From: Planctomycetota bacterium
GTDB taxonomy: Bacteria; Planctomycetota; Phycisphaerae; SM23-33
Assembly: GCA_029553505.1 (NCBI GenBank)
Contig: JAKPKY010000065.1
Span: 1 to 64,000, forward strand
Direction of reading: 5' to 3'
Length of the DNA: 64,000 nt
Of the stretch, positions 30,300 to 40,003 are shown one piece after another (within the stretch, counting starts at the first letter, position 1; every line of letters starts with the position of its first letter). A program made the translations under genes and the position numbers. The notes beneath the pieces were generated by a model. It was not told the origin of the DNA and made no database searches. It saw only the letters and a list, made by a program, of their open reading frames with translations.

Positions 30300-30935
30300 T
30301 CATCCGCCGTGGCGGGCCCAGACGGCCACGCCGTAGACGATGTGGTATCCGCCGAAGGTGACGCCCAGCGTCCAGTACGGCGCCGTGCCCGCGGGCAGTC
30401 CGGGCAGGGTGAACTGGAACATCGCAGCCGGCAGGGCCGACAGCACGAACGCCGCCCCCAGCAAACGAAGCTCGATGGGGGAGAAGTCTCCCACCTGCCA
30501 GAGCGCCACGCCGTAGAAGGCCATCCAGACGGCCGGGATCAGGCCCCACTCGTTGGGGCCGATGCCGTAGTACCACCGCATCACGATGACGGCCGTCAGC
30601 CCCACGCCCGCGACGAACGGCGGAAGGATCGTCAGCAGGATGCGCTTCTTGACGCTCGACCAGAAGGGCATCCCGCGGCGTTTCTCGCGGAGGCGGGTGA
30701 GGGTTGTGACGGCGGCGAACGCGGCGACGAACACGCCCGCCCAGACGAGGGCGTTGATGAAGACCGCCTGTGCGGGTTCGAACGCCTGGGAGATGAGCCA
30801 GTCGGCCAGCACGCCGGCCAGCGCCGCCAGACCGGCGAGGATTCCCGACACGCCGCTCATGGTGGAGTATCGGAGGGGGCGTTCCATGAGCTGCCGAATG
30901 ACGGTGAGTTCCGCGGAGGCCTTGTCTGCGTCCAT
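30300..30935 (-). CDS. Hypothetical membrane protein co-oriented with the winged-helix regulator
   Basis: Multiple TM segments, complete ORF. Confidence 0.55.
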   Translation of the reverse strand: MDADKASAELTVIRQLMERPLRYSTMSGVSGILAGLAALAGVLADWLISQAFEPAQAVFINALVWAGVFVAAFAAVTTLTRLREKRRGMPFWSSVKKRILLTILPPFVAGVGLTAVIVMRWYYGIGPNEWGLIPAVWMAFYGVALWQVGDFSPIELRLLGAAFVLSALPAAMFQFTLPGLPAGTAPYWTLGVTFGGYHIVYGVAVWARHGG

Positions 30936-31236
30936 GATCGCGTTCCTTGGCTATGAACTTTGTAATACAAAGTACTTTGTCATAGTCGCTCCCGCCTGTC
31001 AACGGAAAATCCGACGGCGCGGAGAGAAAATTATTCGCCCCTGCCGCGGAGGGGGAATTCGGCAACGGCGGGTGTTGCCAGGATCAGGCGGCTGGACGAA
31101 AATTGCGCGGCCCTCCCCCGGCCGGATTCGATCCGTGCTTGACGGAAACTCGATATCTTTTGCCGTTAAGTTGCAGGCGCAATTCCGCCAAAGTAAGATA
31201 CCCTCTCCGGGATTCGCGGAGACATCCCGCGGCATG

Positions 31237-31290
31237 AGAGCCTATCCGAATCACTGCAAGGAGCCCCTTGAAGTGATCCGGATAGGCTCT
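31237..31290. promoter_or_regulatory. 18 bp inverted repeat immediately upstream of the GH16 ribosome-binding site
   Basis: AGAGCCTATCCGAATCAC (31237-31254) versus GTGATCCGGATAGGCTCT (31273-31290), one mismatch; AAGGAG follows directly. Confidence 0.6.
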
Positions 31291-31304
31291 AAGGAGACGG
31301 AATC

Positions 31305-32612
31305 GTGGTTCTCGCAAGCTTCGCGTTCTGGACGGTTTTGTTGACGGTTGGATTCCTTTTGTACGTCGGCCTGGCGGCGCATGCTGCCGGGCCCAAGGCG
31401 GCGGCCGGAAAGCCGTCCCGCCCGGTCGTGCTGACGATCGAGCCCGGCGAGCTGCGCGCACGGCCGGAATACGGCTGCCCGATCACCTACCGCTGGCAGG
31501 CCCAGCCGATGGCGAAGGACTGCACCGTCTTCGTCCGCGTGCTGGACAAGGACGGAAAGGTGGTGGTCCAGGAGGACCACGCGCCGCCGGCGCCGACCTC
31601 GCAGTGGAGCGGCGCGGTGGAATACACGCGGACGCTCTTCCTGCCGCGCTGGGCGCCGTGGGGCAAGCAGTCCGTGCCGGGACCGGGCGAAGGACGATAC
31701 ACGATCCACGTGGGCCTGGCGGACAAGGACGAGCGCCAGGAGCTTTCCGCCGGTCCGGGCGTGACGGCCGACGGCCAGGGCGGATACCAGGTGGGCGTTC
31801 TCGTCGTGGACCGCGACGCGCCGATTCCGGAACTCGGTCCCAAAACGCTGGACCTGACGGGCTACCGCCTGACGTTCAACGAGGAGTTTACCGAGCCGCT
31901 GAGCGTCTCTCCGTGGGGGCCCTGCGGGCCGGGCGGCTCGCGGTGGATCGCCCACACGCCCTACGCGGGCGACTTCGGCGACGCCGCCTTCATCGACCCC
32001 GTGCCGGGATTCCCCTTCACGATCGACAACGGAATCCTGCGCATCGAGGCCCGCAAGGACGAGGCGATCGCCGCGTCCGACCAGTGGAAGCGCACCTGGG
32101 GCGCGGGGCTGCTGTCGTCGGCCGACGCCAACGGCAACGGCTTCGCGCAGAAGTACGGATACTTCGAGATGCGGGCGAAGTTCCCCGAAGGCCCGGGCAC
32201 TTGGCCGGCGTTCTGGCTGCTGGGCCTGCCGGCGCTGCGGAACAAGACCGACCCGTCCATCGTCAACATCGAGATCGACATCCTCGAGCAGTACGGGCAC
32301 TGGCCCAACAAGCTCTGCACGGCCATCCACCAGTGGAACCGCGCCAATCGCGCCGCCAGCATCAGCGCGGGAAAGAACTTCCTCGTCTGCGGGATGACCG
32401 AGGGCTTCCACACCTACGGCGCAATGGTGACGGAGGAGTTCATCGCGTTCTACTACGACGGCGTGGAGCTCCGCCGCGAGAAGACCCCCGAATGCGCGAA
32501 GGTTCCGCTGTACCTGCTGGTGAACCTGACGCTGGGCCCTGGCTGGCCGCTCGACAAGACCCCCAGCCCGTCGTATATGTACGTGGACTACGTCCGGGCG
32601 TATTCCAGGTAG
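31305..32612 (+). CDS. Glycoside hydrolase family 16 protein
   Basis: YGYFEMRAKFPEGPGTWPAFWLL and catalytic-type NIEIDILEQYG; GTG start. Confidence 0.85.
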   Translation: MVLASFAFWTVLLTVGFLLYVGLAAHAAGPKAAAGKPSRPVVLTIEPGELRARPEYGCPITYRWQAQPMAKDCTVFVRVLDKDGKVVVQEDHAPPAPTSQWSGAVEYTRTLFLPRWAPWGKQSVPGPGEGRYTIHVGLADKDERQELSAGPGVTADGQGGYQVGVLVVDRDAPIPELGPKTLDLTGYRLTFNEEFTEPLSVSPWGPCGPGGSRWIAHTPYAGDFGDAAFIDPVPGFPFTIDNGILRIEARKDEAIAASDQWKRTWGAGLLSSADANGNGFAQKYGYFEMRAKFPEGPGTWPAFWLLGLPALRNKTDPSIVNIEIDILEQYGHWPNKLCTAIHQWNRANRAASISAGKNFLVCGMTEGFHTYGAMVTEEFIAFYYDGVELRREKTPECAKVPLYLLVNLTLGPGWPLDKTPSPSYMYVDYVRAYSR

Positions 32613-32646
32613 CGCGACGGCGCATCGGCGCGCCGGAGGACGGACC

Positions 32647-34812
32647 ATGACGGACGACGTAACCTTTCTCAACGGCGTGGTGGACGTCAGCGGGGAGTTC
32701 ACCCGGCTGGAGCCCACGTATTTCCTGGCCGACCGCCTGGAGCGGTTCGATGCCCGCGCCGCCCGGGGCGAGGTGCTGTGGAAACGCTACGCGCGCAAGG
32801 GGCGCCTGGCATTCAACCAGTTCGCGGTCCTGTTCGAGGAAAGCAAGCCGTGGGCGTTTCCCGCGGAATACCCCGCCGAACCGGCGCTGCCGTTCTCGGT
32901 GGACTTCATCACGCCGCGGACCGTCCGCCTGCGCGTCCGGACCCGCGCCGAAGCGCCGCCGGATGAGCCCTCGCTGATGCTCGTCGGGCCGCCGCCCGTG
33001 GACACGTCGTGGGCGGTCGAGCCGCAGGAGGGGCGGACCGTCTACCGCAGCCAGGCCGCGGGGGTGCGGATCACCGCCGACCCCTGGCACTTCGAGCTTC
33101 TCGACGCGCAAGGCCGCCTGCTCACCCGCACGCAGCACATGAAGGACAGCCGCAACCTCCAGAATTCCGAACCGCTGCCGTTCTGCTTCCTCCGCCGGGC
33201 GTCGGACCTCCAGCGCCGCATCGCTGCGTCCTTCTCCCTGTCGCCCGACGAAAAACTCTTCGGCGCCGGCGAATCGTTCACCCGCCTCAACAAGCGCGGG
33301 CAGAAGATCGCCCTCTGGATGCAGGATCCCCACGGCGTGCAGACGGGCAAAATGTACAAGCCGGTTCCGTTCTTCCTCAGCAGCCGGGGGTACGGCATGT
33401 TCGTCCACACCGCCGCGCCGCTGACGTTCGACTTCGGCTGCTCGTACGACGGGCTGAACACGATCTACTGCGGCGACGAGACGCTGGACGTGTTCCTGTT
33501 CGTCGGGACGCCCAAGGAGATTCTCAGCGAATACACGGCCCTGACCGGGCGGAGCCCCGTGCCGCCGACGTGGTCGTTCGGGCTGTGGATGAGCCGACTG
33601 ACGTACAAGTCCGACGAGGAAGTGCGCCAGGTGACCGGCGAGTTGCGCCGCCGGAAGATCCCCTGCGACGTGATCCATCTCGACACCGGATGGTTCGAGA
33701 CGGAGTGGCGCTGCGATTACCGCTTCTCGCCGACGAGGTTTCCCCACCCGGGCAAGCTGATGGCCGACCTGAAGGCTCAGGGCTTCCACCTCAGCGTCTG
33801 GCAGGTGCCGTACTTCACGCCGAGCAATCCGCTGTACACCGAGGCGGTCCGCGAAGGCTACATCGTCTGCGCGGGCGGGGGCCAGTCGGCGACCGAGGAC
33901 GCCACGATCGACTTCAGCAATCCCCGCGCGGTCCGGTGGTACCAGGGCCTGCTGGAGGGCGTGCTGCGCGAGGGCGTCTCGTGCATCAAGGCCGACTTCG
34001 GCGAAGGCGCGCCGCTGGGCGGGCAGTACGCGTCGGGCAAAAGCGGCTTTTACGAGCACAACCTCTACCCGATCCGCTACAGCCAGGCCGTCTGGGACGT
34101 CACCCAGCGGGTCACGGGCGAGGCCATCCTCTGGGGACGCAGCGCCTGGGCGGGCTGCCAGCGCTTCCCCATCCACTGGGGGGGCGATGCCGAAACCACC
34201 GACTGCGCCATGGCCGCCACGCTCCGCGCGGGGCTGTCGCTGGGACTGTGCGGGTTCTCGTTCTGGAGCCACGACATCGGCGGCTTCGTCAAGCGGACCT
34301 CCGAGGAACTCTACAAGGAACTCTACCGGCGCTGGGTTCCGTTCGGGATGCTGACGTCGCACAGCCGCTGCCACGGGTTCCCGCCCAAGGAGCCTTGGCA
34401 CTACGGCGAGGAATTCACCGATGAGTTCCGCCGGGCCGTCGAGATGAAGTACCGCCTCATGCCCTACATCCTGGCTCAGGCCAAGCAGTGCTCCGAGCAC
34501 GGCCACCCGATGGTCCGCACGCTGTTCTTCGAGCACCCGGACGACCCGACAAGCTGGCTGATCGAGGATGAATATCTTTTCGGGCGGGACCTGCTGGTGG
34601 CGCCGCTGATGGACGAAGGCGCCTGCGGGCGGGACGTCTACCTTCCGCCGGGTCCGTGGCGCGATTACCAGACGGGCAAGACCTACGACGGGGCGCGGTG
34701 GCACGCCATCGACGCGGGCGCCGTGCCGGTGGTGGTGCTGGCGCGGGTCGGCGCGACGATCCGCGAGTGCCCGGTGGCGCAGTCCACGGCCTGGATCGAT
34801 TGGAACGCGTAA
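32647..34812 (+). CDS. Glycoside hydrolase family 31 (alpha-glucosidase/alpha-xylosidase type)
   Basis: FGLWMSRLTYKSDEEV, IHLDTGWFETEWRCDYRFSPTRFP, CIKADFGEGAP, LCGFSFWSHDIGGF. Confidence 0.9.
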   Translation: MTDDVTFLNGVVDVSGEFTRLEPTYFLADRLERFDARAARGEVLWKRYARKGRLAFNQFAVLFEESKPWAFPAEYPAEPALPFSVDFITPRTVRLRVRTRAEAPPDEPSLMLVGPPPVDTSWAVEPQEGRTVYRSQAAGVRITADPWHFELLDAQGRLLTRTQHMKDSRNLQNSEPLPFCFLRRASDLQRRIAASFSLSPDEKLFGAGESFTRLNKRGQKIALWMQDPHGVQTGKMYKPVPFFLSSRGYGMFVHTAAPLTFDFGCSYDGLNTIYCGDETLDVFLFVGTPKEILSEYTALTGRSPVPPTWSFGLWMSRLTYKSDEEVRQVTGELRRRKIPCDVIHLDTGWFETEWRCDYRFSPTRFPHPGKLMADLKAQGFHLSVWQVPYFTPSNPLYTEAVREGYIVCAGGGQSATEDATIDFSNPRAVRWYQGLLEGVLREGVSCIKADFGEGAPLGGQYASGKSGFYEHNLYPIRYSQAVWDVTQRVTGEAILWGRSAWAGCQRFPIHWGGDAETTDCAMAATLRAGLSLGLCGFSFWSHDIGGFVKRTSEELYKELYRRWVPFGMLTSHSRCHGFPPKEPWHYGEEFTDEFRRAVEMKYRLMPYILAQAKQCSEHGHPMVRTLFFEHPDDPTSWLIEDEYLFGRDLLVAPLMDEGACGRDVYLPPGPWRDYQTGKTYDGARWHAIDAGAVPVVVLARVGATIRECPVAQSTAWIDWNA

Positions 34813-34822
34813 GACCGACGTA

Positions 34823-34918
34823 ACGGAACTCGGAACTGGGGAACCGGGAACACGGAAAGACCATCTTGCGCGAAGCCTAGTTCCTTGTTCCGAGTTCCTG
34901 GTTCCTTATTTTGGTTCC
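34823..34918. repeat. Dispersed GGAACNC-type inverted-arm element (copy A)
   Basis: Left arm GGAACTCGGAACTGGGGAACCGGGAACACGG, core ACCATCTTGCGCGAAG, right arm of GTTCC units. Confidence 0.75.
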
Positions 34919-35138
34919 CTTGCTGTTGGGGGTTTCGGCTCGTATCATGTCTCGGAGCGGGCAACAAGAGGGCCCCGGCAGGAGCCGGCCGGCCTGGGTT
35001 CCCCCCCAAGGCGGGCTCGCGTTTCCGTGCCGAGGCCTGTTGCGTCGGCGGGCGGCCCCCCGGCGCCGTCCGGTCGACGAAACGGTTTGTAAGACGCCCC
35101 GCGGGGGGCAACAAGTCACTTCCGCAAGGAAATGCGAC

Positions 35139-35540
35139 ATGTCAGAACGATGCTGCGAAGAGCTGTTCGAGGCCATGGTCGAGTCGGTGGGCGTCAAGAT
35201 GTTCGCATCGCGGATGGGCCTGAGCACCCGCCAGATTCACCGCATGCTCAACGGGGTCCAGCCGAATCCGATCGCCCGGATGTCCGAGGCGCTGAGCGCC
35301 TGCGAGGGCCTGACCGCCGACGCCGCCATGGACTACCTCTGCAAGCGGCGGGGCGGGTACTTCCTCCAGTTTCCCGACAACCTCTCCGACGCCAACGTCA
35401 ATGCCGTCAAGGAATCGGCCGAGGCCATCGTCGCCATCAGCGAGGGACGCTCGGTCCACATCACCATCCGTGAGATCCGCGAGGCCATCGCCGCGCTGGC
35501 GGCGCTGGAGGGAATGCTCGGACGAACCGGGAAGGCGTAA
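35139..35540 (+). CDS. Hypothetical protein with N-terminal HTH-like segment
   Basis: SRMGLSTRQIHRMLNGVQPNPIARMSEAL resembles an HTH; complete ORF. Confidence 0.55.
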   Translation: MSERCCEELFEAMVESVGVKMFASRMGLSTRQIHRMLNGVQPNPIARMSEALSACEGLTADAAMDYLCKRRGGYFLQFPDNLSDANVNAVKESAEAIVAISEGRSVHITIREIREAIAALAALEGMLGRTGKA

Positions 35541-35560
35541 GCCCGCAAGGAGCGCAAACG

Positions 35561-35755
35561 ATGGATTGCAAGAAAGAGAAAAACCTGGAGTTCTGCGGAT
35601 GCACGTACAGCGGTTGCAGCCGGCGGGGCGCGTGCTGCGACTGCCTCCAGTACCATCTCAAGAACCAGCAGCTTCCCGGGTGCTGTTTCCCGCCCGACGC
35701 GGAGCGCACCTACGACCGCAGCTTCAAGGCGTTCGCCCGCGCGTGGAACCTGTAG
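35561..35755 (+). CDS. Small Cys-rich DUF6485-like protein
   Basis: NLEFCGCTYSGCSRRGACCDCLQYHLKNQQLPGCCFPPDAERTYDRSFKAF. Confidence 0.75.
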   Translation: MDCKKEKNLEFCGCTYSGCSRRGACCDCLQYHLKNQQLPGCCFPPDAERTYDRSFKAFARAWNL

Positions 35756-35764
35756 CGTGACCGT

Positions 35765-36466
35765 ATGCTTCCCGCCCAGCCGAATGCGAGCCTGATGGAC
35801 GGCGTGACGTGCCTCCAGGCGTTGGCGACGGCCGACGCCCCGGTCGGCGTGCGCGAGCTGGCCCGGCGGCTGGGCATGGAGACCACGCGGGTCAACCGCC
35901 TGCTCAAGACGCTGGCGCACATCGGGATGGCCCGCCAGACGGCCGGGCGGAAGTACGTTCCGGGCCCGGCCATGCACGTGCTCAGCGCCCAGAGCCTGCA
36001 CGCCTCGGGGCTGATCCGCCGGGCGCTGCCCGCGCTGGAGGCGCTGCACCCATTGGGCTGCACGGTGGCGCTGGGGGTGCTGTGGCGCGACTCGGTGTGC
36101 TACCTGTACCACGCGATTCCGGGCATGCCGCCCGAGGCGGCGCTGGGGCGCGTGGGAGTGTTCCCGGCGGCGCAGTCGGGCATCGGGCTGGCGCTGCTGG
36201 CGGCGATGACCGATGACGAGGTTCGCGCCTTGTACTCCGATCGCCCGCCGGCTGGAGGAATCGAGGCGCTGCTGGAAAAGCTCGCCGAGGTCCGCCGCGA
36301 GGGGCACGCGTTCGTCCAGACTCGCCGCCGCCCTCGCACGGTGACGCTGGCCATCGGTGTGGGCAGCCCGCCCTATGCGGCCGTGGCGCTCGCGGGGGAC
36401 CTCTCCACGCGATCCGTGCCGCGCCTGGCGAAACTCCTCCGCGAGGCGGCGGAAAAAATGGCGTGA
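35765..36466 (+). CDS. IclR-family transcriptional regulator
   Basis: GVRELARRLGMETTRVNRLLKTLAHIGMARQTAGRKYVPGP; IclR effector region. Confidence 0.85.
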   Translation: MLPAQPNASLMDGVTCLQALATADAPVGVRELARRLGMETTRVNRLLKTLAHIGMARQTAGRKYVPGPAMHVLSAQSLHASGLIRRALPALEALHPLGCTVALGVLWRDSVCYLYHAIPGMPPEAALGRVGVFPAAQSGIGLALLAAMTDDEVRALYSDRPPAGGIEALLEKLAEVRREGHAFVQTRRRPRTVTLAIGVGSPPYAAVALAGDLSTRSVPRLAKLLREAAEKMA

Positions 36467-36490
36467 ACCGGCGCTTATTTTCCGCGATCG

Positions 36491-36557
36491 GTAGGGTGGG
36501 CAGCTCCGCTGCCCACGGCGTCACGGTTATCTTTGGTGGGCAGACAAGCTGCCCACC

Positions 36558-36561
<4 letters not shown>
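36491..36561. repeat. 71 bp palindromic REP/MITE-like element with 13 bp perfect terminal inverted repeats
   Basis: GTAGGGTGGGCAG (36491-36503) and CTGCCCACCCTAC (36549-36561); inner GGGCAGCTCCGCTGCCC and GGTGGGCAGACAAGCTGCCCACC. Confidence 0.8.
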
Positions 36562-37601
<1,040 letters not shown>

Positions 37602-37607
37602 TTTTTT

Positions 37608-38113
37608 AGTAGCCGGCAGCCAGTAGCCGGTAGCCGGTAACGGCAGTGTCAGCTTTCGGAAACGGCCTTCTTTCTCTGCAAGTACCCAATATATCCGTTC
37701 AAGAGCTTCAGAAGCTCCAGGCAATCTTCCCGCTTGAACTGTTCCAGGCGTTCCTTGTCGGCGTAGCGTTCGTCAATGCAAACATGAATCTGATCGATCA
37801 GTTCCATCAGGGAACCGCGTGAATGCCTGCAAAACTGCGTATTTTCCTGCCAATGGTGGCGTCCATATCCTTCGGCAATATTGCTTGTGACGGATACGGA
37901 AGCCCGTCGCATCTGGTCGGCCAGCCCCTTCTGCTCGTGGGACGGAAGCATTTTTGCCAGGGCATAGATTCGCTGTCGGAATCTCCTTGCCGCCTTGTAG
38001 ACGTCCAAATCTTCGAACCCGAACGGGCTTGCCGATTGGCCATACTTGCTCATGCTCTGTCCTCATCGCATGATGCATTCCGCCCCGACTACTGGCTACT
38101 GACTACTGGCTAC
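37608..38113. mobile_element. Putative intercistronic cassette with inverted AGTAGCC-repeat arms around a four-helix-bundle ORF
   Basis: Left arm AGTAGCCGGCAGCCAGTAGCCGGTAGCCGGTAACGG 37608-37643; right arm GACTACTGGCTACTGACTACTGGCTAC ~38088-38113, inverted. Confidence 0.6.
37649..38053 (-). CDS. Four-helix-bundle protein (S23/bAvd-like, 23S rRNA intervening-sequence type)
   Basis: FGFEDLDVYKAARRFRQRIYALAKMLPSHEQKGLADQMRRASVSVTSNIAEGYGR is characteristic of the family. Confidence 0.9.
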   Translation of the reverse strand: MSKYGQSASPFGFEDLDVYKAARRFRQRIYALAKMLPSHEQKGLADQMRRASVSVTSNIAEGYGRHHWQENTQFCRHSRGSLMELIDQIHVCIDERYADKERLEQFKREDCLELLKLLNGYIGYLQRKKAVSES

Positions 38114-38736
38114 GATTTTCCTCCGGCCTTCAGGCGGTAGGCGTGCTGGAGGATGGTCTCGGGACTGTCCAGTTCGGGGGCGACGGCCAGCACGCGCTCG
38201 ACGAGTGCGGCTGCGTCGGCGCGTTTCTCGCCCAGTTGCACGAGCACGGCGATGGCCTCGGCGGCGGCGGGGGGCAGTTCGGGCTGGGGCGTCGCGGCCC
38301 GTTCGCCCGCGAACGCCTCGACCTTTCCGTGCAGTTCGGCGATGATCTGCTCGGCCGTGCGCTTTCCGATCTCCGGCAGGGCGACGAGGAAGCGGGCGTC
38401 CTTGGCCTGGATGGCGGCAGCGACCTCGGCCACCGGGCGGGCCAGCGCCCGCAGCGCCTTGCGGATTCCGATTCCCTTGACGGTGGTGAAGACGCGGAAG
38501 AACGCGCGGTCCGTCTCGGCGAGGAAGCCCAGCAGGCGCGGCGTGACCGCGCCGTGCGACGGGTCGCCCTCGTGATAGTGGATGGTGTGCAGGACGACGT
38601 CCTGCCCGACGCGCCGCGCGAGGCGCTCGACGTCGAAGGCGGGCACGAGCACCTCGTACCACAGGCCGGCCCCGGCGTCGACCAGCGCCGCGCCCTCGCC
38701 CACCTGCTCCAACCTGCCTGCGATACGTGCGATCAT
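38110..38736 (-). CDS. ruvA: Holliday junction DNA helicase RuvA
   Basis: MIARIAGRLEQVGEGAALVDAGAGLWYEVLVPAF, GFLAETDRAFFRVFTTVKGIGIRKALRAL, LPEIGKRTAEQIIAEL. Confidence 0.92.
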   Translation of the reverse strand: MIARIAGRLEQVGEGAALVDAGAGLWYEVLVPAFDVERLARRVGQDVVLHTIHYHEGDPSHGAVTPRLLGFLAETDRAFFRVFTTVKGIGIRKALRALARPVAEVAAAIQAKDARFLVALPEIGKRTAEQIIAELHGKVEAFAGERAATPQPELPPAAAEAIAVLVQLGEKRADAAALVERVLAVAPELDSPETILQHAYRLKAGGKS

Positions 38737-38759
38737 AGACCCCGAAGTCCACTAAAGAA

Positions 38760-39416
38760 AACAGCAAGAAAAGAACGGTCCACGGATTCCACGGATTTCA
38801 CGGATTACAAAACAACAAGAAGCAGTCCACGAATTACACGAATTCCACGAAGTAAAACAGCACGAAAAGAACGGTCCACGAATTACACGAATTCCACGAA
38901 GTAAAACAGAAAGAAAAGAATCGTCTACGAATGTCCCGAATTTCGCGGAGGAGTTCAAACAAAAAGCGTTCGAATCAGAGGACGACTCTTCGGGATTCAA
39001 AACTTGCGCATCCGAAATTCATCAGGATCGCCAATTGCAACCCGGACGCCTTCAAATAGGATAGCGCCTGGGCCAGGTGGTCATCCGTCAGGCGGTCCAG
39101 GGCCTTCAGCTCGAGCACGATCTTGCCGTCCACCAGCAGGTCCACCCGGAAATCGCCGCAAAGACACTTCTCGTACCAGACCTGCAGGCCCTTCTCGCTC
39201 TCAAAGGGAATGCCCGCCTTTGCCAATTCATAGCCCATGGCCTTTTGATAGACCGATTCGGGAAATCCCGGCCCCAGGGCGGAGTGGACGCGCTGCGCGC
39301 AGCCGATGACGTCAAAGCTCAACTTCCGATGGAGAATATCCGCCATGACCGATTCCCCTTCGCTGCAATCTCTTCTTTTTCTTTTCGTGTAATTCGTGCA
39401 ATTCGTGGACTATCTT
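38760..39416. mobile_element. Putative intercistronic cassette with inverted CCACGAATT-repeat arms around a GxxExxY ORF
   Basis: Left multi-copy arm 38767-38924 (36 bp GTCCACGAATTACACGAATTCCACGAAGTAAAACAG perfect at 38825 and 38874); inverted right arm CTTTTCGTGTAATTCGTGCAATTCGTGGACTA ~39380-39412. Confidence 0.6.
38975..39346 (-). CDS. GxxExxY protein
   Basis: VIGCAQRVHSALGPGFPESVYQKAMGYELAKAGIPFESEKGLQVWYEKCLCGDFRVDLLVDGKIVLELKAL. Confidence 0.92.
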   Translation of the reverse strand: MADILHRKLSFDVIGCAQRVHSALGPGFPESVYQKAMGYELAKAGIPFESEKGLQVWYEKCLCGDFRVDLLVDGKIVLELKALDRLTDDHLAQALSYLKASGLQLAILMNFGCASFESRRVVL

Positions 39417-39898
39417 CTCCTACCCGCGCAGAGGGCGATGGCCAGCGCGTCGGCCACGTCCGGCGGACTGGGCAGTTCGGCCAGGCGGCAGGCGGACTGG
39501 ATGGCCAGTTGCATCTGGCGCTTGCTGGCGTGCCCGTTTCCGGTGAGGGACTTCTTGACCATGGTGGCGGGCAGGTTTCGGACGGGCACGCCGGCCTGTT
39601 CGGCCGCCAGCATGATCGCCCCGCGCGCGTGGGCCATCAGGATGGCCGTCCGCGGGTGCTTGTAGTGGGCGTAGAGCTGCTCGATGGCCACCAGGTCGGG
39701 CTTCAACTCGGCCAGCAGTTCCGCCAGGTCCGCGTGAATTTGGGCAATCCGCCGGGCGAGGGTCGCCTTGGCGTCGGTGCGGATCGTGCCGGCCTCGGCC
39801 ACCGCCGGCTCGCGGCGTCCGAAGTCCACGCACCCGTAGCCGGTGATGTTCAATCCCGGGTCGATGCCCAGCACGCGATAAGACGACGTCCTTGTCAT
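39410..39898 (-). CDS. ruvC: Crossover junction endodeoxyribonuclease RuvC
   Basis: RVLGIDPGLNITGYGCVDF, AIEQLYAHYKHPRTAILMAHARGAIML, DVADALAIALC. Confidence 0.95.
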   Translation of the reverse strand: MTRTSSYRVLGIDPGLNITGYGCVDFGRREPAVAEAGTIRTDAKATLARRIAQIHADLAELLAELKPDLVAIEQLYAHYKHPRTAILMAHARGAIMLAAEQAGVPVRNLPATMVKKSLTGNGHASKRQMQLAIQSACRLAELPSPPDVADALAIALCAGRRR

Positions 39899-40003
39899 GC
39901 TGAAATCATAAAGGCCAAAGGGGAAAGGGGGAAGGCCGAAGAGGGATTGTCAATCCCGACGCGCCCGGGTTCCCGGTTCCTCGGTTCCGGGTTCCTTCTT
40001 CGT

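Noticed and set aside
38760-38925. Tandem 49 bp repeats considered as a CRISPR array
   Set aside because: Spacers are absent or similar, units are degenerate, no cas genes nearby; mirrored by a single inverted arm on the other side of the ORF
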